A DNA stretch of 7,294 bases from Gammaproteobacteria bacterium (lineage in GTDB: Bacteria > Pseudomonadota > Gammaproteobacteria > Pseudomonadales > Azotimanducaceae): NCBI GenBank assembly GCA_027293665.1, contig JAPUFN010000331.1, forward strand, positions 1 to 7,294, in the 5' to 3' direction. The notes beneath the pieces were generated by a model, which was not told the DNA's origin, ran no database searches, and was given only the letters and a program-made list of their open reading frames with translations. The translations under genes and the position numbers were made by a program. Below, piece by piece: positions 1 to 5,857 of this stretch; positions within the stretch are counted from its first letter, which is position 1; every line of letters begins with the position of its first letter.

Positions 1-1226
1 GCCCCTTTCACGAACTGATGAAGCACTTTACCGAAGCCAAAACAGCGCTTGAGTATCGCGATATCCGACGCCACTACGCCAGCATCCTTCATATACGTGC
101 GCCAGTCATCAGTTACAACTAAAACTTCCTCAGTAGCGCCCTGTGCGGCTTTGCGCGAAATTCCCAGCCGGTGGGCTGCCGCCTCGAGATTGTCTTTACT
201 CGGTGAGCTGCCAAATGCACCAAGCGCTATCGCATGCGATCCCTGCAGTCCGACATTCGGCACGATGTCGTACCCCGGTGTCAGAACATATTCGGTATCA
301 GTCGACTTTTTATAGAACGCATGATTGCGCAGGTGGTCGTCCGTATTGCCGATCGCGATATTGAACAACATCCGCCGAAACACTTTTGCCGCAAGGCCGC
401 GTGTCCGATGACCGATGCGCTTACCCAATTGGACGATACCGGGGTAGGACATCGCTGATTCGTCGTACTGCGTGATGTCGAACTTGTTGATCAGGCTCGC
501 AACGGACACCAGGTGGTGTTGTCCATCTGCCGATCGGTCGAATCGTTCCACCAGCATTACACCGCCGCGGGCAGTCTCCGTAAACGCAACGTCCGGCACA
601 TCGATCCCCGCGGCACGGGCCATGATCATCGATGCGTATTCCACTTTGCACATGTCGACCAGATCAGAATCGCGACCGAATTTAGCGATCCAGTGACGCT
701 CGTCCTGCTCAATGAGCGTTTTCGGCCTGGCGCCACCGAGACCACTGCCATGGAAGAAGAAAGGCGACAAGTTCTGATCCACTTCCCGGCCCGCTTCGAT
801 GTCGGCGGCGATGTGCTGAAGATGCACCAGATTTTCAAACGGTCTGACCGGAGTAGGTTTGGGTTTGTCTTTGATTTTTGCTGTGAAGTGCAGTGCGCCA
901 ACCCCTTCCCCGGATGCCGCAAGGAGAAATTCGATATGCGTCACCGGCGGTGGGGTGCGCGTTTTGCTCAACTGCCGGCGTCCCCACTCATCGGGGCCCG
1001 CGTCGATGAGGACGCCAAACACGCCCGGTGTTTCGCGGGTGCGCGGGTTGTCGTGGATGTCGGCAGTAAGTGGCAGGTTGATCGGATCCAGCGCAAAAGC
1101 GCGCGGATTATCCAGATAGGCGCGCGCATATTTGAATCTGCCACGTGCATCGTCGACGAGTAGCTGGCCGGCCAGCAGCGTTGTGCCGTCGCCGAGATCG
1201 GCATGGACAAATAACTTCTCCGCCAT
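1..1226 (-). CDS. hipA: HipA-family serine/threonine kinase toxin, C-terminus beyond the left edge
   Basis: The toxin of a type II toxin-antitoxin pair. HipA kinases phosphorylate cytosolic targets (glutamyl-tRNA synthetase in E. coli) and cause growth arrest; the target here is unknown. The minus strand reads open for 408 codons from ATG at 1226 to the window edge. Since HipA proteins are usually about 410-440 residues, little is missing. Residues 1-50 resemble the HipA N-terminal subdomain. Visible kinase landmarks are a Gly-rich loop GSGLGGARPK (160-169), the ATP-site lysine K182 in WIAKFG, VERFDR (226-231), the catalytic loop GNTDDHLRN (293-301, D296 matching E. coli D309) and PGYDIVPN with D320 as the metal-binding Asp. 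The start overlaps the hipB stop (TGATG), implying translational coupling. Oddity: the position of the E. coli autophosphorylation serine S150 is glycine here, with S161 one residue earlier. Catalytic residues are intact, so it looks functional. Confidence 0.95.
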   Translation of the reverse strand, partial: MAEKLFVHADLGDGTTLLAGQLLVDDARGRFKYARAYLDNPRAFALDPINLPLTADIHDNPRTRETPGVFGVLIDAGPDEWGRRQLSKTRTPPPVTHIEFLLAASGEGVGALHFTAKIKDKPKPTPVRPFENLVHLQHIAADIEAGREVDQNLSPFFFHGSGLGGARPKTLIEQDERHWIAKFGRDSDLVDMCKVEYASMIMARAAGIDVPDVAFTETARGGVMLVERFDRSADGQHHLVSVASLINKFDITQYDESAMSYPGIVQLGKRIGHRTRGLAAKVFRRMLFNIAIGNTDDHLRNHAFYKKSTDTEYVLTPGYDIVPNVGLQGSHAIALGAFGSSPSKDNLEAAAHRLGISRKAAQGATEEVLVVTDDWRTYMKDAGVVASDIAILKRCFGFGKVLHQFVKG

Positions 1227-1573
1227 CAGATTTCCCAGTCTTCTTCAGCCGTCGCCGATTGTCTGGCACGTTGCCGCAGCGAACTGCGGCTCAGTGCCTC
1301 GCCAAGCGTGTCCTCGCCAGCCTGCAACACGGAATTGAAGGCGGTTGGCACACCGAACACATCGAGCAGTGACAGATAGGCGCCGATCGTGATGCGCGCG
1401 GAGCCGGCTTCAACTTTCTTCACCGAGCTGTCGGAAAGGCCCGCTTTCTCCGCAGTCTCGGCTTGCGTCCAATTGCGCCGCAACCGTGCTTCGCGCAGGC
1501 GAGCGCCAAGCCGGCCCAGCGAATGCAGCGCTGCATCACTCACCAGATCGTAGGATTTTGATTCTCTTGGCAT
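1226..1573 (-). CDS. hipB: HipB-like XRE-family antitoxin and operon repressor
   Basis: A 115-residue DNA-binding protein encoded directly before hipA and overlapping it by one base, the standard antitoxin-first order. Residues about 22-75 form a helix-turn-helix of the XRE/Cro type (LGARLREARLRRNWTQAETA, then AGLSDSSVKKVEAG with the recognition helix). By family, HipB dimers bind operator palindromes in their own promoter and bind HipA to neutralise it. The tail (about 88-115) is charged and flexible-looking and ends EEDWEI; E. coli HipB also has a C-terminal tryptophan (W88) that contacts HipA, so W113 may play that role (inference). The ATG at 1573 is preceded by a modest GAGAG ribosome binding site. 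Expression is probably controlled by the palindromes at 1629-1648 and 1684-1701. Confidence 0.93.
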   Translation of the reverse strand: MPRESKSYDLVSDAALHSLGRLGARLREARLRRNWTQAETAEKAGLSDSSVKKVEAGSARITIGAYLSLLDVFGVPTAFNSVLQAGEDTLGEALSRSSLRQRARQSATAEEDWEI

Positions 1574-1628
1574 GTTCTCTCAGAGATATTTCCAATAAAT
1601 CACGCATATACTGCTATAAACTATTTTA

Positions 1629-1648
1629 ATAGATTTATATAAATCTAT
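1629..1648. promoter_or_regulatory. Operator O1 of hipBA, perfect 20-bp palindrome
   Basis: ATAGATTTATATAAATCTAT is its own reverse complement. It lies 56-75 bases upstream of the hipB start in an AT-rich stretch unlike the GC-rich surroundings. It can be read as AGAT-N8-ATCT; E. coli HipB sites are TATCC-N8-GGATA, so the N8 spacing is shared although the half-sites are not identical. It overlaps the proposed -10 element, so bound HipB would block transcription. HipB binding is inferred. Confidence 0.75.
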
Positions 1649-1660
1649 AATTGACCACAA
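1634..1660 (-). promoter_or_regulatory. Possible hipBA promoter
   Basis: Read on the minus strand, TTGTGG (1660-1655) and TATAAA (1639-1634) are separated by 15 bases, an acceptable but short spacing for a sigma70-type promoter. The -10 lies inside the perfect palindrome O1, which suits repression by HipB. This is the best match found by eye in the AT-rich leader; other AT-rich hexamers nearby could serve instead. Confidence 0.35.
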
Positions 1661-1683
1661 GCAGACAAACTTGCAACCACTAG

Positions 1684-1701
1684 TGGATTTATATAGATCC
1701 A
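1684..1701. promoter_or_regulatory. Operator O2 of hipBA, 18-bp palindrome with one mismatch
   Basis: TGGATTTATATAGATCCA pairs at eight of nine positions around a centre at 1692/1693. It shares the TTATATA core and GAT/ATC arms with O1 (GGAT-N8-ATCC here). The centres of O1 and O2 are 54 bases apart, close to five helical turns, so two HipB dimers could sit on the same face of the DNA. Resemblance to O1 is seen directly; the protein that binds is inferred. Confidence 0.65.
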
Positions 1702-1716
1702 TTAACTGAGTATAGA

Positions 1717-1730
1717 GGTTTATATAATGC
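1717..1730. promoter_or_regulatory. Weak third operator-like site
   Basis: GGTTTATATAATGC repeats the GRTTTATATA left half of O2 but only the central TTATATAA is palindromic. Its centre (1723/1724) is 31 bases from that of O2, about three helical turns. It may be a degenerate, cooperative site or simple AT-rich sequence. Confidence 0.3.
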
Positions 1731-1782
1731 GGAAACCGGACGTGTCCCACAGTTTGCAAGCGTTGGTGGCGGCGTTAGCAGG

Positions 1783-1808
1783 CAGCATCCGGCAGGCGCC
1801 GGATGCTG
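1783..1808. terminator. Strong 11-bp hairpin just after the secreted-protein gene
   Basis: CAGCATCCGGC (1783-1793) pairs perfectly with GCCGGATGCTG (1798-1808) around a four-base loop. It begins five bases beyond the stop codon of the minus-strand gene ending at 1814, the place of a transcription terminator, and would shield hipBA from read-through. There is no T-run after the stem on the minus strand, so it is not a classic intrinsic terminator. It may instead stabilise the mRNA 3' end or act with Rho. Confidence 0.5.
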
Positions 1809-1813
1809 GAGTT

Positions 1814-2896
1814 TCAGTCGGACGGGTTTTCGCCGCCCCTTTGCGCCAGCGCTTCCTCTTCGAGAATTCTCGCGCCGCGCAGTATGCCGCCAAGCGCATA
1901 GTTGCCTTCGTGGCAGGCATATTCGTAAACGCTGTCAGCAGTCGCAGGCCATGGATACTCCCCGCTCCAGGGCTCGGTCCAGTTCGGATCATCCACCGTG
2001 AACTGATACAGGAGGGTTGCATCGTCCGTCCTGGTAAAACGCTCGACCACGTGTAACTCGCCACTGGCCATGGACAGCCCCGGGGTCTCGCGGAAGTTCG
2101 TCGTATCGACCACCAGCGTGTCACCTTGCCAATGACCCACGGAGTCACCCAGCCACTTCCTGACTTGTGCCGGCAGGTGTTGGGCGTTCATTCGAACGAT
2201 TCTGGCATCGTGATTCATTTCATTGAGTATCATGACGTAATCGTCGGTCTGGACGATTCGCTTCAAATTGTTGTACATCACGGGCAGCGCGGGTGGCCCT
2301 GCGGTGGAGCCGAATCCCAACAGGCAACGCTCGGCCAGCGGTCTGAGTTCCGGGTCGTCATAAGGCCCCTGCTCCAGGTCCAACCACCAGGCGTCACCGG
2401 AATTCTCGCGGAAAAAGGCACTCCGTTGCACCATGCGCCGTTTGCCCTGTTCGCTCAGCGGCGGGTGCTTGCCGTCGTCGGGACTCGTGATAATGGAAGT
2501 ACGCCACTTGCCATCGATTTTGAAACTGCTCGACCCGAAATCCATGTAGAAGCCGTTGTAGCCACCAACACCACCGGCTGCCGCAGTTATCTCGGGAACA
2601 AAAATATCCGTGCCCCCCTTCTCCGGGGCACCGCGATTGGGATCACTGGGAACTGCGTCTTTGGCAAGGTTAGTGCTCCAGTGATCGGCTATGGCCTGCG
2701 CCTCCGCTTCGGTCAAATTGAGTTTACCTGCGAAGTGATCGGGCCTGACGAGTGGGGTAAGAGTCGCAATGTTGTAGGTGCCGGACAGATCCGGGTGATC
2801 ACCGGCACTTGCGAGACACGGGACAACCAACAGGCAAGCGCCAGCCATTGCCAACGGCAACTGCTGAATCATTTGTCCAATCTTGCGCCCTATCAT
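1814..2896 (-). CDS. Secreted protein of unknown function, DLSG...CHEGNY family
   Basis: A 360-residue exported protein that I recognise only as one of a widespread uncharacterised bacterial family; no activity is known to me. A signal peptide is visible: basic n-region (MIGRKIGQ), hydrophobic 13-29, likely cleavage after ALA-type CLASA at residue 31. The mature part opens with DLSGTY (36-41) and carries YNGFYMDFG (113-121), RTSIITSPDDGKHPP (132-146), EMNHDARIVRM (226-236), LVVDTTNF (261-268), VVERFTR (283-289), YQFTVDDPNW (297-306) and YEYACHEGNYALGGILRGAR (324-343). Its only two cysteines, C191 and C328, could form a periplasmic disulfide. I chose ATG at 2896 because GAAGGA lies eight bases upstream. 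ATG at 2944 would add 16 residues with a very long basic n-region, and ATG at 2872 also leaves a signal peptide. The frame stays open to 3226, but that would cross the divergent hydrolase start. Confidence 0.85.
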   Translation of the reverse strand: MIGRKIGQMIQQLPLAMAGACLLVVPCLASAGDHPDLSGTYNIATLTPLVRPDHFAGKLNLTEAEAQAIADHWSTNLAKDAVPSDPNRGAPEKGGTDIFVPEITAAAGGVGGYNGFYMDFGSSSFKIDGKWRTSIITSPDDGKHPPLSEQGKRRMVQRSAFFRENSGDAWWLDLEQGPYDDPELRPLAERCLLGFGSTAGPPALPVMYNNLKRIVQTDDYVMILNEMNHDARIVRMNAQHLPAQVRKWLGDSVGHWQGDTLVVDTTNFRETPGLSMASGELHVVERFTRTDDATLLYQFTVDDPNWTEPWSGEYPWPATADSVYEYACHEGNYALGGILRGARILEEEALAQRGGENPSD

Positions 2897-2929
2897 TGTC
2901 CCAATCCTTCTCCCAATCCGTCTCCCAAT
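2870..2929. repeat. Five-unit 12-bp tandem repeat at the start of the secreted-protein gene
   Basis: Read on the minus strand, five 12-base units follow each other: ATTGGGAGACGG, ATTGGGAGAAGG, ATTGGGACAATG, ATAGGGCGCAAG and ATTGGACAAATG. Those nearest 2929 are the most alike and those nearer the gene body more diverged. Being a multiple of three the array keeps frame, encoding IGRR-IGRR-IGTM-IGRK-IGQM. It contains the preferred ATG (2896), another ATG (2872) and the Shine-Dalgarno-like GAAGGA, so it makes up the translation start region and n-region of the signal peptide. It is a minisatellite-like array and not CRISPR. Confidence 0.85.
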
Positions 2930-3099
2930 CAGTCGATTGCACATGCGAGTTCCACGCCGGAGAGCCAGCCGCAAAGCATACTGTTTCGCCGCGTGGGAAG
3001 TCCATCGGCCGTCAGCGGCAGATTCCGCGGCAGGTGCGGCGACTCCAATTTCGAGTATGCTGGATCGGATTTCGCTCAATACTTGAGAGGCATTGAGGC
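2897..3099. other. Shared intergenic region between two divergent genes
   Basis: About 200 bases separate the preferred start of the secreted-protein gene (minus) from the hydrolase start (plus), so both promoters should lie here. I found no convincing -35/-10 pair on either strand: TATGCT occurs on the plus strand (3056-3061) and the minus strand (2980-2975), but neither has a good -35 at the right distance. Part of it is open in the secreted-protein frame, so it would be coding if translation started at 2944 or further upstream. Confidence 0.5.
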
Positions 3100-4104
3100 A
3101 TGATCTGGAAAATACTTCTGACACTCGTTGCGATCTGCGTAGGTGCAATCCTTGTGATCTGGCTCGGCGCCGCAGCATCGCTCGACTATGATCGCTCGTA
3201 CACCGCCGCGGTTGCCGAGTTGCCAACGTTCAGCGCTGCGGAGTCTGCCGGATCTGAGATCAGCCTGTCGCGCATTGCGATCGGTGAGCTGGAATTTCGC
3301 GCCCGGGTCGCGGGATTTGGCGGTCAGCAGGGAAATGTGATTCTGCTGCATGGCTTTCCGGAAACTTCCGCCATGTGGTCGCCACTCATTAAATTGCTGG
3401 CAAGCGCCGGCTACCAGGTCGTGGCATTCGACCAGCGCGGTTACAGTCCAGGCGCTCGGCCGGAGTCCATCGCCGACTATTCGATGGACAAGCTGACGGC
3501 CGACGTTTTCGATATCGCCGACGCAGTCGGCTTCGATGATTTTCATCTCATCGGCCACGACTGGGGGTCGGGTGTCGGTTGGGTAATCGTGCTCGAGGAG
3601 TCACCGCGTGTGATTACATGGACGTCACTATCCATTCCACACCTCATGGCGTATGGCGAAGCAATTGCGTCAGACCCGGATCAGCAGGACCGCAGCAGCT
3701 ACATCCTCTTCTTCGTCACGCCCTGGATCCCGGAGACGATTTTCACGTTCAACGACCTGAACCTCTTGCGCACGGTCATCTATCCCGAACATGCACCGGA
3801 CATCAGAGACGAATACCTGGCTCTCTTCAGAGAGCCAGGCGCACTGAGCGCTGCGCTCAACTGGTATCGGGCGGGCACGCTCGGGACTGATGATGCGGTG
3901 GATCCCATGGTTGAGATTCCCGTGCTCTTCATCTGGGGCAACGAAGACCAGGTCATTGGCGCCACCGCGCTCGAAGTCCAGCGCGATTACTTCAGTGCTT
4001 CGTTCACTGAGATCGAACTGGATGCCGGGCACTGGTTGATGGAATCGCAGGCAAACACGATAGGTTCAGCGGTGCTGCACCACCTGAGCGAACACCCCGG
4101 ATAG
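3100..4104 (+). CDS. Membrane-anchored alpha/beta hydrolase, epoxide-hydrolase-like
   Basis: A 334-residue alpha/beta hydrolase. Landmarks are the oxyanion motif HGFPE (84-88), DQRGYS (111-116), the nucleophile elbow GHDWGS (152-157) with aspartate D154 rather than serine, the cap motif LNWYRAG (253-259) with Y256 matching an epoxide-hydrolase cap tyrosine, the acid D283 in WGNEDQ, and the base H311 in AGHWLMES. Asp nucleophile plus HGFP plus cap tyrosine favours an epoxide hydrolase, which opens epoxides to diols; a haloalkane dehalogenase is the main alternative. Y201 in SSYILFF may be the second cap tyrosine. Residues 5-27 form a hydrophobic segment, an uncleaved anchor or signal peptide, so the enzyme probably faces the periplasm; most relatives are cytosolic. 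GAGAGG nine bases before ATG 3100 is the ribosome binding site. It diverges from the secreted-protein gene and converges with nhaC. Confidence 0.9.
   Translation: MIWKILLTLVAICVGAILVIWLGAAASLDYDRSYTAAVAELPTFSAAESAGSEISLSRIAIGELEFRARVAGFGGQQGNVILLHGFPETSAMWSPLIKLLASAGYQVVAFDQRGYSPGARPESIADYSMDKLTADVFDIADAVGFDDFHLIGHDWGSGVGWVIVLEESPRVITWTSLSIPHLMAYGEAIASDPDQQDRSSYILFFVTPWIPETIFTFNDLNLLRTVIYPEHAPDIRDEYLALFREPGALSAALNWYRAGTLGTDDAVDPMVEIPVLFIWGNEDQVIGATALEVQRDYFSASFTEIELDAGHWLMESQANTIGSAVLHHLSEHPG
3816..3839. repeat. Near-perfect 24-bp inverted repeat inside the hydrolase gene
   Basis: CCTGGCTCTCT (3816-3826) and AGAGAGCCAGG (3829-3839) are exact reverse complements separated by TC. The element codes for LALFREP just before the cap motif. 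The mRNA could form a ten-pair stem with a four-base loop. No function is known to me. Confidence 0.8.
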
Positions 4105-4106
4105 AC

Positions 4107-4130
4107 GCCCGGTCTCTGCGGTGATCGGGC
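4107..4130. terminator. Possible hairpin between the convergent hydrolase and nhaC genes
   Basis: GCCCGGT (4107-4113) can pair with ATCGGGC (4124-4130), with one G-T pair and a ten-base loop, starting three bases after the hydrolase stop. No T-run follows. It is the best terminator candidate in the 70-base gap between the two convergent genes, but it is weak. Confidence 0.3.
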
Positions 4131-4174
4131 GGCCGCTGGCGGATTGCGGCTACACCGACACGCTGGGAATCCCG

Positions 4175-5698
4175 CTAGCCGTCATCGGCTACCCGCTCGC
4201 CGTCTGGATCCTGGCTCACTACTCCGGTGGTCTGGGCATCAGCCCTGCGATCTTTAGTCGCAACGCGCCTCGAATCAGGTTTCCAGGACTGCAGAAGGCC
4301 TATGCCGAGGAACGCCATCACGATAGAGACGACTGGATTCAAAAAGTTTAAAAAGGCATAGGGAGCATAATCCAGCACCGGCACACCAAGCGTTGCAGCA
4401 TAGAATGCACCAGCCGTTGTCCAGGGAATAATTCCTGTCGTCAGCGTGGAGCCTTCTTCGACCGAACGCGACAAGAGAGCTTTGTCCAGGCCCTTCTCCT
4501 CGTACGCACCTGAAAACAGCTGGCAGTTGAGGATGATGCTGATGTACGCCTCACCCATTCCCATGTTGCCGATAAATCCGGAAGCGATCGTGGCTGCAAC
4601 AAGACTACCGACACGCTTTATTCGTACGATCGCGGCCAACAGAAGCGCTTTGAGAAATCCGGCTTCGTGTAAAATGCCACCCAGCGCCAGCGCCATCAGT
4701 GAAAGAAAGAGCGTCCAGGCCATGCTTAGAATTCCTCCGCGGCCAAGCAACGCATTGAGGGATTCATTACCAACGTCTCCAGGCGAGTTGCTCCACAACG
4801 CATTCAGGACGTCGATGACGTCATGGTTCTGATAGACAACCGCAATCAATCCCGCCACCAGAATGCTGCCCACCATGCTCACCTCCGCAGCAAACCGCCA
4901 CGCCCCTAGGAGTAGTAACGTTGCCAACGGCAGCAGCGTTATTGCCGGGTTCAATCGATAACCCGCCGCCAGGGACTGTTTGATATCTGCGATTTCCGCC
5001 TGGGGCAGCGAGTGTTCAGAGTAACCAAACCCGAGATATAGAAAAATGACCAGCACGATCACAAATGTCGGCGCGGTTGTGTAGAGCATGGAGCCGATAT
5101 GGCGATAGAGGTCGGTACCGGCGCTCATTGCTGCCAGATTCGTTGTGTCTGATATGGGAGACAGCTTGTCGCCAAATGTTGCGCCGGAGACAACGGCGCC
5201 TGCGATCATTGGCAGCGGCACTCCAACAACGCTACCAATTCCTATCAGGACGACGCCCATGGTGCCGACTGTGCCCCAGGAAGTACCAGTCGCAACACTC
5301 ATCGCGCTGCAGAGCACGAAGCTACCAGCAAGAAACAGCGTAGCGTCAATCAGGTCGACACCATAGTAAATGAGACTTGCGATCGTGCCGCTGTGCATGA
5401 AGCTTGCGATCACCATGCCTATGAGGATGAAGATGTAGATAGCGGGAAGCGCATTGAAGATACCGTTGCTCATCATTGCGCGTATCTCGGTGTAGTTACA
5501 TCCGGTGAGCCTTGCGTTTACTCCCACCCAGAGCAGGCAGAAGAACATGATGGTGTGGATCGAGATTTCGAACAGAAACAAACCCAGGCCGAGAAAAAGA
5601 AACACACCGAGGAAGCAGACGAGCGCGTGGCCGAATGATGGAAGAGTCATCGCGTCGGTTACTGCTGCACCCACCGGCGTTGGCTGATCAGCGCTCAA
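4175..5698 (-). CDS. nhaC: NhaC-family Na+/H+ (or cation/organic anion) antiporter
   Basis: A 507-residue polytopic inner-membrane protein with many hydrophobic helices (for example 24-44, 84-100, 119-135, 145-170, 208-224). NhaC hallmarks are ATGTSWGTVGTMG (136-148), SGATFGDKLSPISDTTNL (171-188), GNMGMGEAY (377-385) and VEEGSTLTTGIIPWTTAG (413-430). The family exchanges Na+ for H+, though members such as B. subtilis MleN exchange malate-Na+ for lactate-H+, so the substrate is open. From residue 472 on the tail is hydrophilic and probably cytoplasmic. The start is uncertain: the longest frame begins at TTG 5698 without its own Shine-Dalgarno, and ATG 5650 (MTLPSFGH), also without one, would lose 16 residues and no helix. 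The TTG overlaps the stop of a short leader ORF with a strong ribosome binding site, suggesting coupled initiation. The gene converges with the hydrolase and diverges from the methyltransferase operon. Confidence 0.9.
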   Translation of the reverse strand: MSADQPTPVGAAVTDAMTLPSFGHALVCFLGVFLFLGLGLFLFEISIHTIMFFCLLWVGVNARLTGCNYTEIRAMMSNGIFNALPAIYIFILIGMVIASFMHSGTIASLIYYGVDLIDATLFLAGSFVLCSAMSVATGTSWGTVGTMGVVLIGIGSVVGVPLPMIAGAVVSGATFGDKLSPISDTTNLAAMSAGTDLYRHIGSMLYTTAPTFVIVLVIFLYLGFGYSEHSLPQAEIADIKQSLAAGYRLNPAITLLPLATLLLLGAWRFAAEVSMVGSILVAGLIAVVYQNHDVIDVLNALWSNSPGDVGNESLNALLGRGGILSMAWTLFLSLMALALGGILHEAGFLKALLLAAIVRIKRVGSLVAATIASGFIGNMGMGEAYISIILNCQLFSGAYEEKGLDKALLSRSVEEGSTLTTGIIPWTTAGAFYAATLGVPVLDYAPYAFLNFLNPVVSIVMAFLGIGLLQSWKPDSRRVATKDRRADAQTTGVVSQDPDGERVADDG

Positions 5699-5769
5699 GA
5701 AGCTGCGGCCGATTGTCGCCCGGTCGTGCCTGTAAACAAATCTCCGCGAAATCCCAATTGATAGCTCAC
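5695..5769 (-). CDS. Possible 24-residue leader ORF overlapping the nhaC start
   Basis: On the minus strand AAGGAG (5781-5776) stands six bases before GTG 5769, the best ribosome binding site near nhaC. That GTG opens a 24-codon frame, MSYQLGFRGDLF followed by TGTTGRQSAAAS, and its TGA (5697-5695) overlaps the TTG start of nhaC (5698-5696) as TTGA. This is the geometry of termination-reinitiation coupling. The peptide resembles nothing I know and shows no run of a single amino acid as in attenuator leaders. Alternatively this is the original nhaC N-terminus shifted by one base by mutation or sequencing error. Confidence 0.4.
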   Translation of the reverse strand: MSYQLGFRGDLFTGTTGRQSAAAS

Positions 5770-5796
5770 GCCTAACTCCTTTACGCCTGTGTGCTC

Positions 5797-5802
5797 ATCA
5801 TA
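5797..5802 (-). promoter_or_regulatory. Weak -10-like element upstream of nhaC
   Basis: TATGAT on the minus strand (5802-5797) lies 16 bases upstream of the AAGGAG site. No convincing -35 stands 16-18 bases further upstream, only a T-rich stretch. It falls in the 82-base gap between the nhaC leader and the divergent methyltransferase gene, where both promoters must be if each is transcribed on its own. Confidence 0.2.
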
Positions 5803-5857
5803 CGCAGGCCAGTGGTAGGATAAAAAGCCGGCTTACTGAAGACTTAAAGGAATGCAG

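Noticed and set aside
513..1163. A 216-codon plus-strand frame opposite hipA
   Set aside because: The minus strand carries an intact HipA with all kinase motifs. This frame is a GC-driven shadow with no recognisable domain.
2870..2929. Tandem repeat as a possible CRISPR array or plasmid iteron
   Set aside because: Units are only 12 bases with no spacers, they lie inside a coding frame, and no replication or Cas gene is nearby.
2126..3103. A 325-codon open frame on the plus strand ending ATGA at the hydrolase start
   Set aside because: It lies antisense to the secreted-protein gene, whose signal peptide and motifs are convincing. Its own product shows no domain or sensible composition, and the ATGA overlap is most likely coincidence.
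2897..3226. Upstream extension of the secreted-protein frame to an ATG at 3226
   Set aside because: It would bury the signal peptide more than 120 residues in and overlap the divergent hydrolase start by over 120 bases. Internal starts at 2896 or 2944 fit far better.
3076..3558. A 160-codon minus-strand frame opposite the hydrolase start
   Set aside because: It covers the well-supported hydrolase and the gap before it, and the product is Arg/Cys-rich without motifs.
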